Of a DNA stretch of 41,592 nucleotides, positions 20,110-28,005 are shown one piece after another. Numbering within the stretch: position 1 is the stretch's first letter; the number at the start of each line of letters is the position of its first letter. The notes below the pieces were generated by a model. The model saw only the letters and a program-made list of their open reading frames with translations, had not been told where the DNA came from and ran no database searches. Origin of the DNA: a virus; IMG/VR virus record IMGVR_UViG_3300021959_000106, positions 1 through 41,592 of that record; one strand, 5' to 3'. A program made the position numbers and the translations under genes.

Positions 20110-20528
20110 TTATTTCAGATTTAGACGGTACGTTAGGGGATTATGGTCATAGGGTTGAGCTCTATAAAAAGCGTGAGTATGAACAATTCAACGCAGAAGG
20201 AATTAAAGACAGACCGATTGAAGCCATCTGCAACATACTGCGTAGGTTAAAAGACCCAGAGACAGAGGTTGTTATCATGACTGCGAGAACTGAGCGCAAC
20301 CGGACAGAGACCGAGCGTTGGTTGAAGCTGAACGATATACCTTACGACAGATTGCTGATGAGACCAAACGACAATCACCTTTCAGACGCAGACTGCAAAC
20401 AAAAAATCTTTCAGGACAATTTTAATTACAAAGATGTTTGGTTTGTGCTTGAGGACAAAAGCAGTTGTGTGGACATGTGGCGTGGGGAAGGTGTTCATTG
20501 TTTACAAGTTGCTCCAGGAGATATGTGA
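20094..20528 (+). CDS. HAD-superfamily phosphatase (PNKP-like)
   Basis: The 144-residue product starts at a GTG overlapping the previous gene and shows HAD motif I IISDLDGTL (D9, D11), motif II VVIMTARTERN and motif III/IV region SDADCKQKIF ... VWFVLEDKSSCVDMW. This matches the phosphatase half of T4 polynucleotide kinase-type proteins, which removes 3' phosphates from nucleic acid ends or nucleotides. No kinase domain is fused. It may repair ends or act on nucleotides; substrate inferred. Confidence 0.8.
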   Translation: MDKRVIISDLDGTLGDYGHRVELYKKREYEQFNAEGIKDRPIEAICNILRRLKDPETEVVIMTARTERNRTETERWLKLNDIPYDRLLMRPNDNHLSDADCKQKIFQDNFNYKDVWFVLEDKSSCVDMWRGEGVHCLQVAPGDM

Positions 20529-20767
20529 TGCCAGAACTTAAATTGAACGGAAATGATTTGGAACTTGACGGGGAAAAGGTTGCGCGGGTTTTCGACATTG
20601 TTGGCACGATGCGTTACAATTTAGAAAAAGCAATCGAGAGAACTTACATCGACCGAGAAGAGGAAGGCATGAGTTGGCAAACTGCATACTCTGAAGGTTG
20701 GCAAGACGGATACCGGCAAGGGCTGATTGAAGCAATGAACAAAGAAAAGGAACATTATGACTCCTGA
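20528..20767 (+). CDS. Small hypothetical protein, 79 residues
   Basis: A short protein with strands at the start (LKLNGNDLELDGEKVARVFD), a helix (TMRYNLEKAIERTYI) and a GWQDGYRQGLIEAMNK end. Start and previous stop overlap (TGATG). The QTAYSEGWQDGYRQG stretch resembles small phage proteins of unknown role. No function assigned. Confidence 0.6.
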   Translation: MPELKLNGNDLELDGEKVARVFDIVGTMRYNLEKAIERTYIDREEEGMSWQTAYSEGWQDGYRQGLIEAMNKEKEHYDS

Positions 20768-21044
20768 ACAATGCATGGAACAAGCTCTGGAAACTTTCCG
20801 AGAGCGGAGCAAAGTCTACGGGCAGAACTACCTTCAGCACGGAAAAGTTATGACAGCTTTGTTTCCGGATGGTATAACTCTGCGTACTGAGGAGGAGTGG
20901 AATCGTTTCGGGATTGTTAACATGATTGTTGCCAAGTTGACGCGGTACGCTCAAAATTGGCCAGACACTCATATTGATTCAGTCCACGATATGGGAGTTT
21001 ATGCGTTCATGTTGGAGTCTTTGGATCATGACATTAATAATTAA
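20757..21044 (+). CDS. Conserved phage protein, possibly nucleotide-associated (DUF6378-like)
   Basis: A 95-residue helical protein: ALETFRERSKVYGQNYLQHG, KVMTALFPDGITLRTEEEWN, RFGIVNMIVAKLTRYAQNW, IDSVHDMGVYAFMLESLD. The ERSKVYG-NY and AKLTRYA and D-x-x-VYAxM blocks recall MazG-like or DUF6378-type proteins found beside nucleotide-metabolism genes. All-alpha NTP pyrophosphohydrolases use E-rich helices of this kind, but the usual EExxE cluster is not obvious. Family memory is moderate. Confidence 0.6.
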   Translation: MTPEQCMEQALETFRERSKVYGQNYLQHGKVMTALFPDGITLRTEEEWNRFGIVNMIVAKLTRYAQNWPDTHIDSVHDMGVYAFMLESLDHDINN

Positions 21045-21201
21045 CGGCGAAACCAGCAAAACTTGTCAAGGCTGTAGGACTCGTCCAGCATTCAAAAGAA
21101 TATTGTTGAAGAACGGGCAACGACATTGGCGATGTGATGTTTGTTTGGCCAAGAAAAAGCCATCTGGCTTCAAAAGGAAAACTGCTGATGATAGTGTATG
21201 A
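21028..21201 (+). CDS. Small zinc-ribbon protein
   Basis: A 57-residue protein with two CxxC knuckles, CQGC and CDVC, 25 residues apart, and a basic tail (AKKKPSGFKRKTADD). The layout is that of a minimal treble-clef or zinc ribbon that may bind nucleic acid. It overlaps its neighbours on both sides by 14-17 bases. Function unknown. Confidence 0.62.
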   Translation: MTLIINGETSKTCQGCRTRPAFKRILLKNGQRHWRCDVCLAKKKPSGFKRKTADDSV

Positions 21202-21721
21202 TTTGGAAACGACCGGCTTGCCAAAAGCAGAAGGTTCTGACCTAGAAATACAACCGAAGATCATCGAGTTTGGTGGATTGAAACTCGACGCAGATCTGAA
21301 CGAGGTTGCTCGGTTGGAGTTTTTCTGCAATCCTGGTCATGAGTTAGATCCTCAGATCACCAAGATCACAGGCATCACCGACGAAATGCTGAAGGATGAA
21401 AAACCTTTCATAGGGAATTACAAAACATTGTGTGATTTTTTCCTTGGCGAAAGTCAGCTCGTGGCGCATAATTTATCTTTCGACCGTAGAATACTGCGGT
21501 TCGAACTAGAAAGGATAGACAAGATTACAAAGTTCCCATGGCCACCAGATCATATTTGCACTATGGAAATAAGCAAGTCTGTTTGGGGCAAGTTCCGTAA
21601 ACTCGGAGATATTTATTTCGAGGTTACTGGGGAAGAGCACACTGGCGCACACCGTTCGATTGCGGATGTTGAAGCAACAGTGAAAATTTTAAAATGGTAC
21701 AGAAAGGAAGGGCACATCTGA
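21188..21721 (+). CDS. DnaQ-like 3'-5' exonuclease (DEDDh)
   Basis: A 177-residue exonuclease with ExoI YDLETTGL (D5, E7), ExoII HNLSFDRRIL (D99) and ExoIII GAHRSIADVEAT (H155, D160), the complete DEDDh set. It matches the bacterial epsilon subunit core of about 180 residues. Two genes later is a DnaE-like polymerase, so this is the obvious proofreading partner. The start at 21188 is used because AAAGGA lies 9 bases upstream. Alternative: a general repair exonuclease. Confidence 0.88.
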   Translation: MIVYDLETTGLPKAEGSDLEIQPKIIEFGGLKLDADLNEVARLEFFCNPGHELDPQITKITGITDEMLKDEKPFIGNYKTLCDFFLGESQLVAHNLSFDRRILRFELERIDKITKFPWPPDHICTMEISKSVWGKFRKLGDIYFEVTGEEHTGAHRSIADVEATVKILKWYRKEGHI

Positions 21722-21780
21722 TGGATCCAATAGTTATTAATTTTATAGCTGTGTTGGTTGCGGTTATACTTTTCCCATGA
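21721..21780 (+). CDS. 19-residue membrane micro-protein between exonuclease and polymerase
   Basis: MDPIVINFIAVLVAVILFP is encoded in the exact gap between the two replication genes. Its ATG overlaps the exonuclease stop (TGATG), its TGA overlaps the polymerase start (ATGA), and an AGAAAGGAAGGG site lies about 11 bases upstream. The peptide is almost entirely hydrophobic and would make one membrane helix. It could be a coupling device that feeds ribosomes to the polymerase gene, or a real membrane peptide. Confidence 0.5.
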   Translation: MDPIVINFIAVLVAVILFP

Positions 21781-24590
21781 TCAATATCCGAGTCAGAACT
21801 GAGTACTGTTTCCGTAAAGCGTTCGGCTCGGTTAATAAAATAGTAGAATCTGTCAGCGGAGATGCAATCGGGATATGTGATTCTGGCACTTGGGGTCATG
21901 TAAACTTTAGCAAGGTTTGCAAATCTGCTGGCAAAAAGCCTCTGTTCGGGGTTGAGATTCCTGTTGTTGGAGATGCAACAGAACGTTCCAAGCAACCCGC
22001 CAACGAGATGGCTTTCATCGCCCGTAACAATGCTGGGCTGACAGAAATTTACAAGCTGGTGACAAAGAGCACTGACAAAGAACATTTTTATTATTATCCT
22101 CGGCTTGGGTACGATGATTTGTTCGATGTGAGTGAAAACATCATTATGCTGAGCGGAACAACACCGGATTGGGGTTTGTTACCGTTAACAAAGAAAGAAA
22201 ACCTTTTCATAGAGCTGAACCCAATGAGCTCACGCAAGGCTCTGGAGTTTGCAGAGAAAAAAGGTTTTCAGGTTGTGGCGACTTCAGATAATTTTTACCC
22301 AACAGTGAGAGACAAAAAAGCGTACGAGGTGCTGGTTGGTAAAAACCGCACAGACCGTACTGCCCCGATGCACGTTTTAAATGAATGGGAGTGGAGAGAT
22401 GCACTCCCTTGGGCACCTGAGATTGCACTGGAGAATACTTACAAAATTGCACAGATGTGCGATGTTAATCTACCGACCGCACAGATGGTTTCCTTCCACA
22501 GCCAGAAGACTTTGCTACAAATGTGTGAGGAAGGTGCAAAGCGTAAAAATATAAATTTGGACGACGAGGTTTATGCCGCAAGGCTCAAGCGTGAGCTGGA
22601 TATGATTGCGCAGAAAAACTTTGAAGATTATTTTTACGTCATCGCGGATATGATCAAGTACGCAAAGCAACATATGTTGGTCGGACCAGCGCGTGGTTCT
22701 TCAGCTGGGTCTCTGGTTTGTTATTTGATTGACATAACCGACATTGACCCAATTGAACATGATTTGTTGTTTGAGCGTTTCATCGATATCACTCGTGAGG
22801 ACTTGCCAGATATTGATATTGATTTTCAGGATGATCGAAGAGAAATGGTATTTGAATATTTGCGAGCTAAATACGGTGCAGAGAAAGTTGCACACTTGGG
22901 GACAGTTTCCCGTTACAAAGCCAAGAGCACAATCGCAGAAGTTGCCAAAGAGCTCGGCATCCCGTCTTGGGAAGTGAACGACTTGAAAGGTGCAATTATA
23001 GAGCGTAGCTCTGGAGATTCACGTGCCGCGTTTTGTATCCTGGACACATTTAATGAATTGGATGTTGGCAGGGCTGTGCTGGAAAAATACCCACAGATGA
23101 AAGTTGCCGCAGATATGGAAAACCACGCTCGGCACAACGGGGTTCATGCCGCAGGGATTATTGTAACTGAGCACCCAGTGAGTGAGTACTGTTCTGTTTC
23201 TGGTCAGACAGGTGCAGCACAGATTGATAAAAAAGATGCTGAAGAACTTAATCTGTTGAAGATTGATGCACTCGGATTGCGCACACTTTCTGTTTTGCAG
23301 GATGTGCTTGATCAAGTAGGGTGGGACAGAGACAAGCTGATCAATTACCCTTTGCAGGATGAAGCTGCATTTGAAGTTTTAAACACTGCCAAGTACGCAG
23401 GCATTTTCCAGTTCGAGGGCTATGCGCTACAATCCGTCACTCACCAAATGAAGGTTCATAGCTTTGAGGACATTGCCGCAATCACAGCTTTGGCGCGTCC
23501 TGGACCACTTAACTCCGGAGGCACAACCGAGTATATTAAACGTCACACTGGTGAAGCTCCGGTGGAGTATTTGCACCCATTAACTGAAAAAATAACAAAA
23601 GTCACCAACGGGGTTGTTGTTTATCAGGAACAGGTCATGACGATTGCACGCGATGTTGGCAAGTTGTCATGGGAGGATGTTTCGACTTTGCGCAAAGCGA
23701 TGTCCAAATCTTACGGAAAGGAATATTTTGACACATTCTGGGAAAGGTTCAAAGTTGGTGCAGCTGAAAATGGAATATCTGAGGAACAAGCCCAGCGCAT
23801 TTGGGATAATATCAACACTATGGGCAGTTGGGCTTTTAATCGCTCTCATGCCATTGCTTATGGGCTTGTATCTTATTGGTGCTGTGTTCTTAAGTCTAGA
23901 TTTCCTCTTGAGTTTGCTGCTGCGTGTTTGCGTAACGTTAAAGATGATGAGCAAGCGGTTCGTCTCTTACGTGAAGTGGTGAAAGAGGGTCTGGGCTATA
24001 AACCGTTTGATAAATTCAAGTCGAAGCAAAACTGGTCTGTGCAGGATGGAGAGCTGATTGGTGGGCTGGGCGGTATTAAAGGCATTGGTCCAAAAATGGC
24101 AGAGGACATTGTTGAGCGCAGAAAACTCAAACAACCATTGACACCACGTCAGGAAAAACTGCTGAACGAGGGCACAACCCCATATGACGATATTTTCGAG
24201 TGCGACCGCAAGTTCGGTCACATAAAGCGTGATCCGGAAAAGTACAACATCCGTACACAAATCACTGACATTGAAAAACTCGACGCAGACACTCCAGGAA
24301 CATTTGTGTTTTTCGGTAAGCTGAAAGAGAAAAACTTACGAGACATGAACGAAACCGTCAACCTCGCAAAGCGTGGCGGTCGTCGGGTTGATTCGAACAA
24401 TCTATGGCTGAACATGACTTTTGAGGATGACACTGGTCCAATCATCGCGACCATTGACCGTTTCAAGTACAGTAAAATCGGTAAACAAATAGTCGAGGAT
24501 GGACGCATTGGAGATTGGTACTTGATAAAAGGGAATTTAAGAGCTGGATTCCGTAAGATTTATGTTGAAAAGTGGAGGAAGCTCGAATAA
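21777..24590 (+). CDS. Family C DNA polymerase (DnaE-like alpha subunit)
   Basis: A 937-residue replicative polymerase. The palm carries GPARGSSAGS (303-312), LPDIDIDF with D345/D347/D349 and the third acid in LLKIDALGLRTL (D497); NHARHNGVHAAGIIV is the conserved His-rich block. After the fingers come a helix-hairpin-helix (GLGGIKGIGPKMAEDI) and an OB-like C-terminus (LWLNMTFEDDTGPIIATID). It is shorter than bacterial DnaE (about 1160), with no tau-binding tail visible. The N-terminal PHP domain is degenerate (RTEYC and CDSGTW in place of HSxYS and TDHGNM), so it is unlikely to bind metal; proofreading would come from the DnaQ protein upstream. Confidence 0.93.
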   Translation: MINIRVRTEYCFRKAFGSVNKIVESVSGDAIGICDSGTWGHVNFSKVCKSAGKKPLFGVEIPVVGDATERSKQPANEMAFIARNNAGLTEIYKLVTKSTDKEHFYYYPRLGYDDLFDVSENIIMLSGTTPDWGLLPLTKKENLFIELNPMSSRKALEFAEKKGFQVVATSDNFYPTVRDKKAYEVLVGKNRTDRTAPMHVLNEWEWRDALPWAPEIALENTYKIAQMCDVNLPTAQMVSFHSQKTLLQMCEEGAKRKNINLDDEVYAARLKRELDMIAQKNFEDYFYVIADMIKYAKQHMLVGPARGSSAGSLVCYLIDITDIDPIEHDLLFERFIDITREDLPDIDIDFQDDRREMVFEYLRAKYGAEKVAHLGTVSRYKAKSTIAEVAKELGIPSWEVNDLKGAIIERSSGDSRAAFCILDTFNELDVGRAVLEKYPQMKVAADMENHARHNGVHAAGIIVTEHPVSEYCSVSGQTGAAQIDKKDAEELNLLKIDALGLRTLSVLQDVLDQVGWDRDKLINYPLQDEAAFEVLNTAKYAGIFQFEGYALQSVTHQMKVHSFEDIAAITALARPGPLNSGGTTEYIKRHTGEAPVEYLHPLTEKITKVTNGVVVYQEQVMTIARDVGKLSWEDVSTLRKAMSKSYGKEYFDTFWERFKVGAAENGISEEQAQRIWDNINTMGSWAFNRSHAIAYGLVSYWCCVLKSRFPLEFAAACLRNVKDDEQAVRLLREVVKEGLGYKPFDKFKSKQNWSVQDGELIGGLGGIKGIGPKMAEDIVERRKLKQPLTPRQEKLLNEGTTPYDDIFECDRKFGHIKRDPEKYNIRTQITDIEKLDADTPGTFVFFGKLKEKNLRDMNETVNLAKRGGRRVDSNNLWLNMTFEDDTGPIIATIDRFKYSKIGKQIVEDGRIGDWYLIKGNLRAGFRKIYVEKWRKLE

Positions 24591-24647
24591 ATTTTACAAG
24601 TGATTGAATTTAAAAACCTAATAACCGTAAGGGCTGTAAGCAAAGTG

Positions 24648-24676
24648 TTGCTTTCTCTGGCAGAAAAAAGTATAAT
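24648..24676 (+). promoter_or_regulatory. Promoter of the cysteine-peptidase gene
   Basis: TTGCTT (24648-24653), 17 bases, TATAAT (24671-24676): the best sigma70-type match in the window. A leader hairpin and TGAGAAAGGAA follow. It lies just after the polymerase gene, so the peptidase can be made independently of the replication operon. Confidence 0.7.
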
Positions 24677-24685
24677 TAATGTATT

Positions 24686-24706
24686 GGGAAATGTTTCCCG
24701 ATTTTT
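24686..24706 (+). terminator. Leader hairpin with T-run before the peptidase gene
   Basis: GGGAA (24686-24690) pairs with TTCCC (24695-24699) around a 4-base loop, and TTTTT follows after two bases. The element sits between the promoter and the ribosome-binding block, where it would attenuate transcription or protect the 5' end. Confidence 0.55.
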
Positions 24707-24722
24707 GAGAAAGGAACAAAAG

Positions 24723-25169
24723 ATGGAAAAACCAGCACCACAGAAACGCGAAGTTTTCGACTGTTACGGAACACGTAGGAGAACTTGGTGTGGACCATAC
24801 GTAGTTGCAGCAGTAGCCAAGATTGACTACGAGACCTCTTATCAGGCTTTCCGCACTCACACCGGCAAACGCCACGTTGCCGGAACTTCACACTGGCAGT
24901 GCCGAGCTGTTCTGGAGCAGTTCGGGGTCGATTCTGGAAAAGTCGAACGCCCAACAAAACGTAAAAAACTCTACCACTACCTGCGCGAGAACATGGACAA
25001 TAAATTGTACATCGTTTGTGTGGGGAACCACTGGGTATTGGTCGACGGCAGGGACAACAGCATAACCGACAGCTGGACAGCTGGGGAGTGGAAACACATA
25101 AGTGAGTCTGAGCACAAGAACAGGTTCGTGAAATACTTCTTCCCGATCCTGAGCAGACCCAGATTCTGA
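24723..25169 (+). CDS. Papain-like cysteine peptidase candidate
   Basis: A 148-residue protein with a candidate catalytic triad: RTWCGPYVVAAVAKI (Cys23 at the start of a helix), GNHWVLVDG (His103 before a strand) and NSITDSWT (Asp116). This order and spacing (CG-x-x-x-x-A helix; H-W-V-x-V-D; I-x-D-S) is that of C39-like and other papain-fold peptidases. There is no signal peptide, so it should act in the cytoplasm. It has its own promoter and leader hairpin in the early region. The target is unknown: host protein, phage protein, or a modifier-type substrate. It could also be a transglutaminase-like fold. Confidence 0.6.
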   Translation: MEKPAPQKREVFDCYGTRRRTWCGPYVVAAVAKIDYETSYQAFRTHTGKRHVAGTSHWQCRAVLEQFGVDSGKVERPTKRKKLYHYLRENMDNKLYIVCVGNHWVLVDGRDNSITDSWTAGEWKHISESEHKNRFVKYFFPILSRPRF

Positions 25170-25177
25170 TGGGAAAT

Positions 25178-25194
25178 CCCCTCAAAAAGAGGGG
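25178..25194. other. Hairpin downstream of the peptidase gene
   Basis: CCCCTC and GAGGGG are a perfect 6-bp inverted repeat around AAAAA, beginning 8 bases after the peptidase stop. The following AAATAT is not a U-tract, so it is a weak terminator at best; a 3' stabilising hairpin is as likely. Confidence 0.45.
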
Positions 25195-25237
25195 AAATAT
25201 CCCTGTAAACCTTTGTTTTAAAACATGAAGAAATTTG

Positions 25238-25266
25238 TTTTAATAAGTGGCGGAATACAGTATAAT
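25238..25266 (+). promoter_or_regulatory. Promoter of the OB-fold protein gene
   Basis: TATAAT (25261-25266) has a weak TTTTAA 17 bases upstream (or TTGTTT with 20 bases). A GTTTTAAAAC palindrome at 25215-25224 precedes it, like the one at 11019-11028. TGAGAAAGGAA at 25279-25289 and the ATG at 25296 follow. The -10 box is strong, the -35 box poor. Confidence 0.5.
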
Positions 25267-25295
25267 TATTATAAATACTGAGAAAGGAAAGCAAA

Positions 25296-26120
25296 ATGAC
25301 AGACCATATCAAGCGTGAAGTTTACATCGGGACAGGCGAGCTAACTGGGTTCTACACATTGAGAAAAGTTATTTATTCAACCGACCCAAATAATGGTTGG
25401 ATGTTCAGCGACAGATACATTAAGAATCTTTCAACAGACCCTAAAAAAGCTGATGAGATGGCTGAACAATATGCATCCCGAACTGGTTCTTTGTTGACTG
25501 GGTATGCTGACTTTGATCTTCGTGCTCACAAAAATAACGAGTTACTCAACAATCGTGTTATAGCTTTCATTAAAGAGCACCAGATCATTAACTTCGGTAA
25601 ATATCGTGGCAGAACTTTTTCTGAAATCGTCGAGAAAGACCCTCAGTACATGCAATGGTTAAAGTCTGAAGAAGTCAATATCAGAATCAAACAGCCTACT
25701 TTTAAATTAACTATGGTTGCTGTTCAACAGCTTTGCGAAGAGGGTGTTCTTTCAATCCCAGAAAAAGTTGCAAAGCCAGTTGTTGAGAAAAAGACTTCAG
25801 AGTTCGTCGGCACAGTTGGTGAGAAGATCGAGATCGAACTTAAAGTTGTTTTGCGCAAGAACGTTAGCACCAAGTTTGGTGGATCAACTATGCTGATCAT
25901 GGTTGACGAAAATGGAAATGTTGTTAAAACATTCACCAATGCAAGCTGGTTGGATGAAGAGGTTAAAGACGAAACAGGATTTTATTTCCGTCAAAATGTT
26001 ATCAAAGGTGGCAAGATCAAGATTGCTGGTCTTGTCGCCAAACACGATATTTACAACGAAGAAAAATCAACTATACTCAAAAGACCAAAGTTAATTGAAG
26101 TCATGAAGGAGGCAGCATGA
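25296..26120 (+). CDS. Two-part protein: KYRGRTFSEI domain plus OB-like domain
   Basis: A 274-residue protein. Around residues 95-125 is IINFGKYRGRTFSEIVEKDP then QYMQWLKS, the signature of the DUF3820/exonuclease X-C-like domain seen in nucleic-acid enzymes. The C-terminal half (GTVGEKIEIELKVVLRKNV, STMLIMVDENGNVVKTFTNA, KIKIAGLVAKHDIYNEEKST) is a five-strand pattern typical of an OB-fold, with the G-x-V-x-x-HxxY-x-x-x-x-T-x-L-x-R theme known from phage DNA-binding proteins. It probably binds DNA at replication or repair sites. It is driven by its own promoter. Confidence 0.65.
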   Translation: MTDHIKREVYIGTGELTGFYTLRKVIYSTDPNNGWMFSDRYIKNLSTDPKKADEMAEQYASRTGSLLTGYADFDLRAHKNNELLNNRVIAFIKEHQIINFGKYRGRTFSEIVEKDPQYMQWLKSEEVNIRIKQPTFKLTMVAVQQLCEEGVLSIPEKVAKPVVEKKTSEFVGTVGEKIEIELKVVLRKNVSTKFGGSTMLIMVDENGNVVKTFTNASWLDEEVKDETGFYFRQNVIKGGKIKIAGLVAKHDIYNEEKSTILKRPKLIEVMKEAA

Positions 26121-26314
26121 AAAAACTTCATAAGTTCACCGGAACTGTGGTCAAGCGGATTTACTACGATGTTTTAGTCGAGGTCGAATGCGACCCAGAC
26201 AATATGCCGAGCGAGAAAGAAATCGCCGACCAAATGGAACTCCAAGTAACATCCGGCTTTGAAGAGCCACAAGAGTGGGAGCACTCGTTTGAAGACATAC
26301 GACTGGTACATTAA
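26117..26314 (+). CDS. Small hypothetical protein, 65 residues
   Basis: A strand-rich start (FTGTVVKRIYYDVLVEVEC), an acidic helix (SEKEIADQMELQV) and a polar end. Start and stop overlap both neighbours (ATGA and TAATG), so it is co-translated with the OB protein and the helicase. Function unknown. Confidence 0.6.
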   Translation: MKKLHKFTGTVVKRIYYDVLVEVECDPDNMPSEKEIADQMELQVTSGFEEPQEWEHSFEDIRLVH

Positions 26315-28005
26315 TGCTCATAACAAAAGCTAGCAGAAATTATTGTTTAGCAAAAACACCGCTTAATTCCGAAACTGTTCAAAGGCTCTCTGCGCTTCCA
26401 GGATTCAAAAAATGGGTTGGCAGAGAGTTAATGTTTGCCGCAACCGGAGCAAACATAGATCATATCCGTAAGTTCTGGCCAGAAGCAAAATGGGATGCTT
26501 CTGTTTCCCATATACTGGATGAATACATTACAAAGCTAAAAAGTACCGAAGAGATCCGAGAACGGAAAACTGCACCTTTGCCAGAAAAGGACGACTTTAA
26601 ATTTAAGACCAAGCCCTTCGACCACCAGCGTAAAGCCTTTTACATGAGCCGAGACAGCGAGACATTTGCGTTGTTGATGGAGCAAGGAACTGGTAAAACA
26701 AAAGTGATCATTGACAATGCCGCATATTTGTATGGGGCTGGCAAGATTAATTGCATGGTTGTAATCGCACCCAACGGGGTTCACCGGAACTGGATCCGGA
26801 AAGAGATACCGGAGCACTTGCCGGATTGGTGTCCGTACGAGTCTGTGTATTATTACTCAGGGATGAAGAAAAAAGACACCGAGCGTTTTGAAGAGGTAAT
26901 GAACACACACGATAAAATGAAAGTGTTCACTTTCAATGTTGAAGCGTTTGTGAGCAAAAATGCTGTTAATCTGATCAATAAAATAATGCTAGCCAATCAG
27001 GTTCTGCTCGTTGTGGACGAAAGCTCAAGAATTAAACGTCCAGGAGCACAGCGCACAAAAGTCATCACCAAGTTGTCTAACCTATGTAAATACCGCCGGA
27101 TCATGACCGGAACCCCTGTCACAAAAGGACCAGAGGACATTTACAGCCAGTTTAAGTTTTTGGATCCGCAGATATTGGGCTACGACAGCTTTTACAGTTT
27201 TAAAGCCAGATATTGCATCATGGGTGGTTTTGAGAACAAGCAGATTGTGGCTTATCAGAATGTGGACGAGCTGACCAAGAACATCGAGGGGCATTCCTTC
27301 CGAGTTCTTAAAAAAGACTGCTTAGACCTGCCAGATAAAATATATCAGCGTTACCCAGTGGAGTTATCGGAAAAACAACGCAAACTCTACGACCAAATGC
27401 GCAAAACCTACATTGCAGAACTCGAGGGTGAGCAGATTGATGCTCCTGCGACAATAACTCGGCTTTTGCGTTTACAACAGATTGTCTGCGGGTGGTTCCC
27501 GACAGAAACTGAGGTAAAACCAATTGAGGATAAAAACCCAAGATTAAACGCTCTTTTGGAGATTTTAAGTGACATTGACTCAAAGGTGATTATATGGGCA
27601 CGATTTAAAGCCGATTTAAAGGCTATAGAGCATGCGCTAGGGAGTTTGGCTGTTGCTTACCATGGAGAAGTGTCCAACGACGCCAGAGCGGACGCCGTAG
27701 AGCGTTTTCAGAACGATCCAAAAATACGGTATTTTGTAGGACAACCGCAATCTGGTGGAATTGGTTTAACGCTGACTGCGGCAGATTATGCGGTTTATTA
27801 CTCTAACAGCTTTGACCTAGAGACTCGGCTTCAGTCTGAGGATCGATGTCACCGTATCGGTACCAAGAACAATGTAACCTACATTGACCTAGAAGCACCC
27901 AAAACCGTAGACACGAAAATCATCAAAGCTCTGCGTAGCAAAAAGAACCTAGCCGATGTTATCACCAAAGACCCGATATCCCTGTTTTTAATGGACGATG
28001 AGTGA
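26314..28005 (+). CDS. SNF2-like superfamily 2 helicase/ATPase
   Basis: A 563-residue protein with SF2 motifs: Q-motif-like KPFDHQRKAFYM, Walker A EQGTGKTK (123-130), motif II VVDESSRIK, motif III MTGTPVTKGPEDIYSQ, and in the C-terminal lobe VIIWARFKADL, VGQPQSGGIGLTLTAADYAV and the SNF2-type motif VI QSEDRCHRIGTKNNVTYIDL. Such phage SNF2 ATPases move along dsDNA and are often paired with a VRR-NUC nuclease, as here (8-base overlap downstream). Roles proposed for the family include recombination and fork remodelling. Residues 1-100 form an extra N-terminal domain. Confidence 0.92.
   Translation: MLITKASRNYCLAKTPLNSETVQRLSALPGFKKWVGRELMFAATGANIDHIRKFWPEAKWDASVSHILDEYITKLKSTEEIRERKTAPLPEKDDFKFKTKPFDHQRKAFYMSRDSETFALLMEQGTGKTKVIIDNAAYLYGAGKINCMVVIAPNGVHRNWIRKEIPEHLPDWCPYESVYYYSGMKKKDTERFEEVMNTHDKMKVFTFNVEAFVSKNAVNLINKIMLANQVLLVVDESSRIKRPGAQRTKVITKLSNLCKYRRIMTGTPVTKGPEDIYSQFKFLDPQILGYDSFYSFKARYCIMGGFENKQIVAYQNVDELTKNIEGHSFRVLKKDCLDLPDKIYQRYPVELSEKQRKLYDQMRKTYIAELEGEQIDAPATITRLLRLQQIVCGWFPTETEVKPIEDKNPRLNALLEILSDIDSKVIIWARFKADLKAIEHALGSLAVAYHGEVSNDARADAVERFQNDPKIRYFVGQPQSGGIGLTLTAADYAVYYSNSFDLETRLQSEDRCHRIGTKNNVTYIDLEAPKTVDTKIIKALRSKKNLADVITKDPISLFLMDDE

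Noticed and set aside
23644-23982. 112-codon rightward frame inside the polymerase gene
   Set aside because: Lies wholly within the well-supported polymerase frame and has a random hydrophobic composition.
24676-25185. 169-codon leftward frame opposite the peptidase gene
   Set aside because: Cys/Arg/Ser-rich mirror product, no start signal, and covers a promoter and hairpin of the other strand.
10551-25194. CRISPR array or tRNA gene
   Set aside because: Hairpins here are single and differ in sequence; I saw no regularly spaced repeats or cloverleaf with a CCA end.
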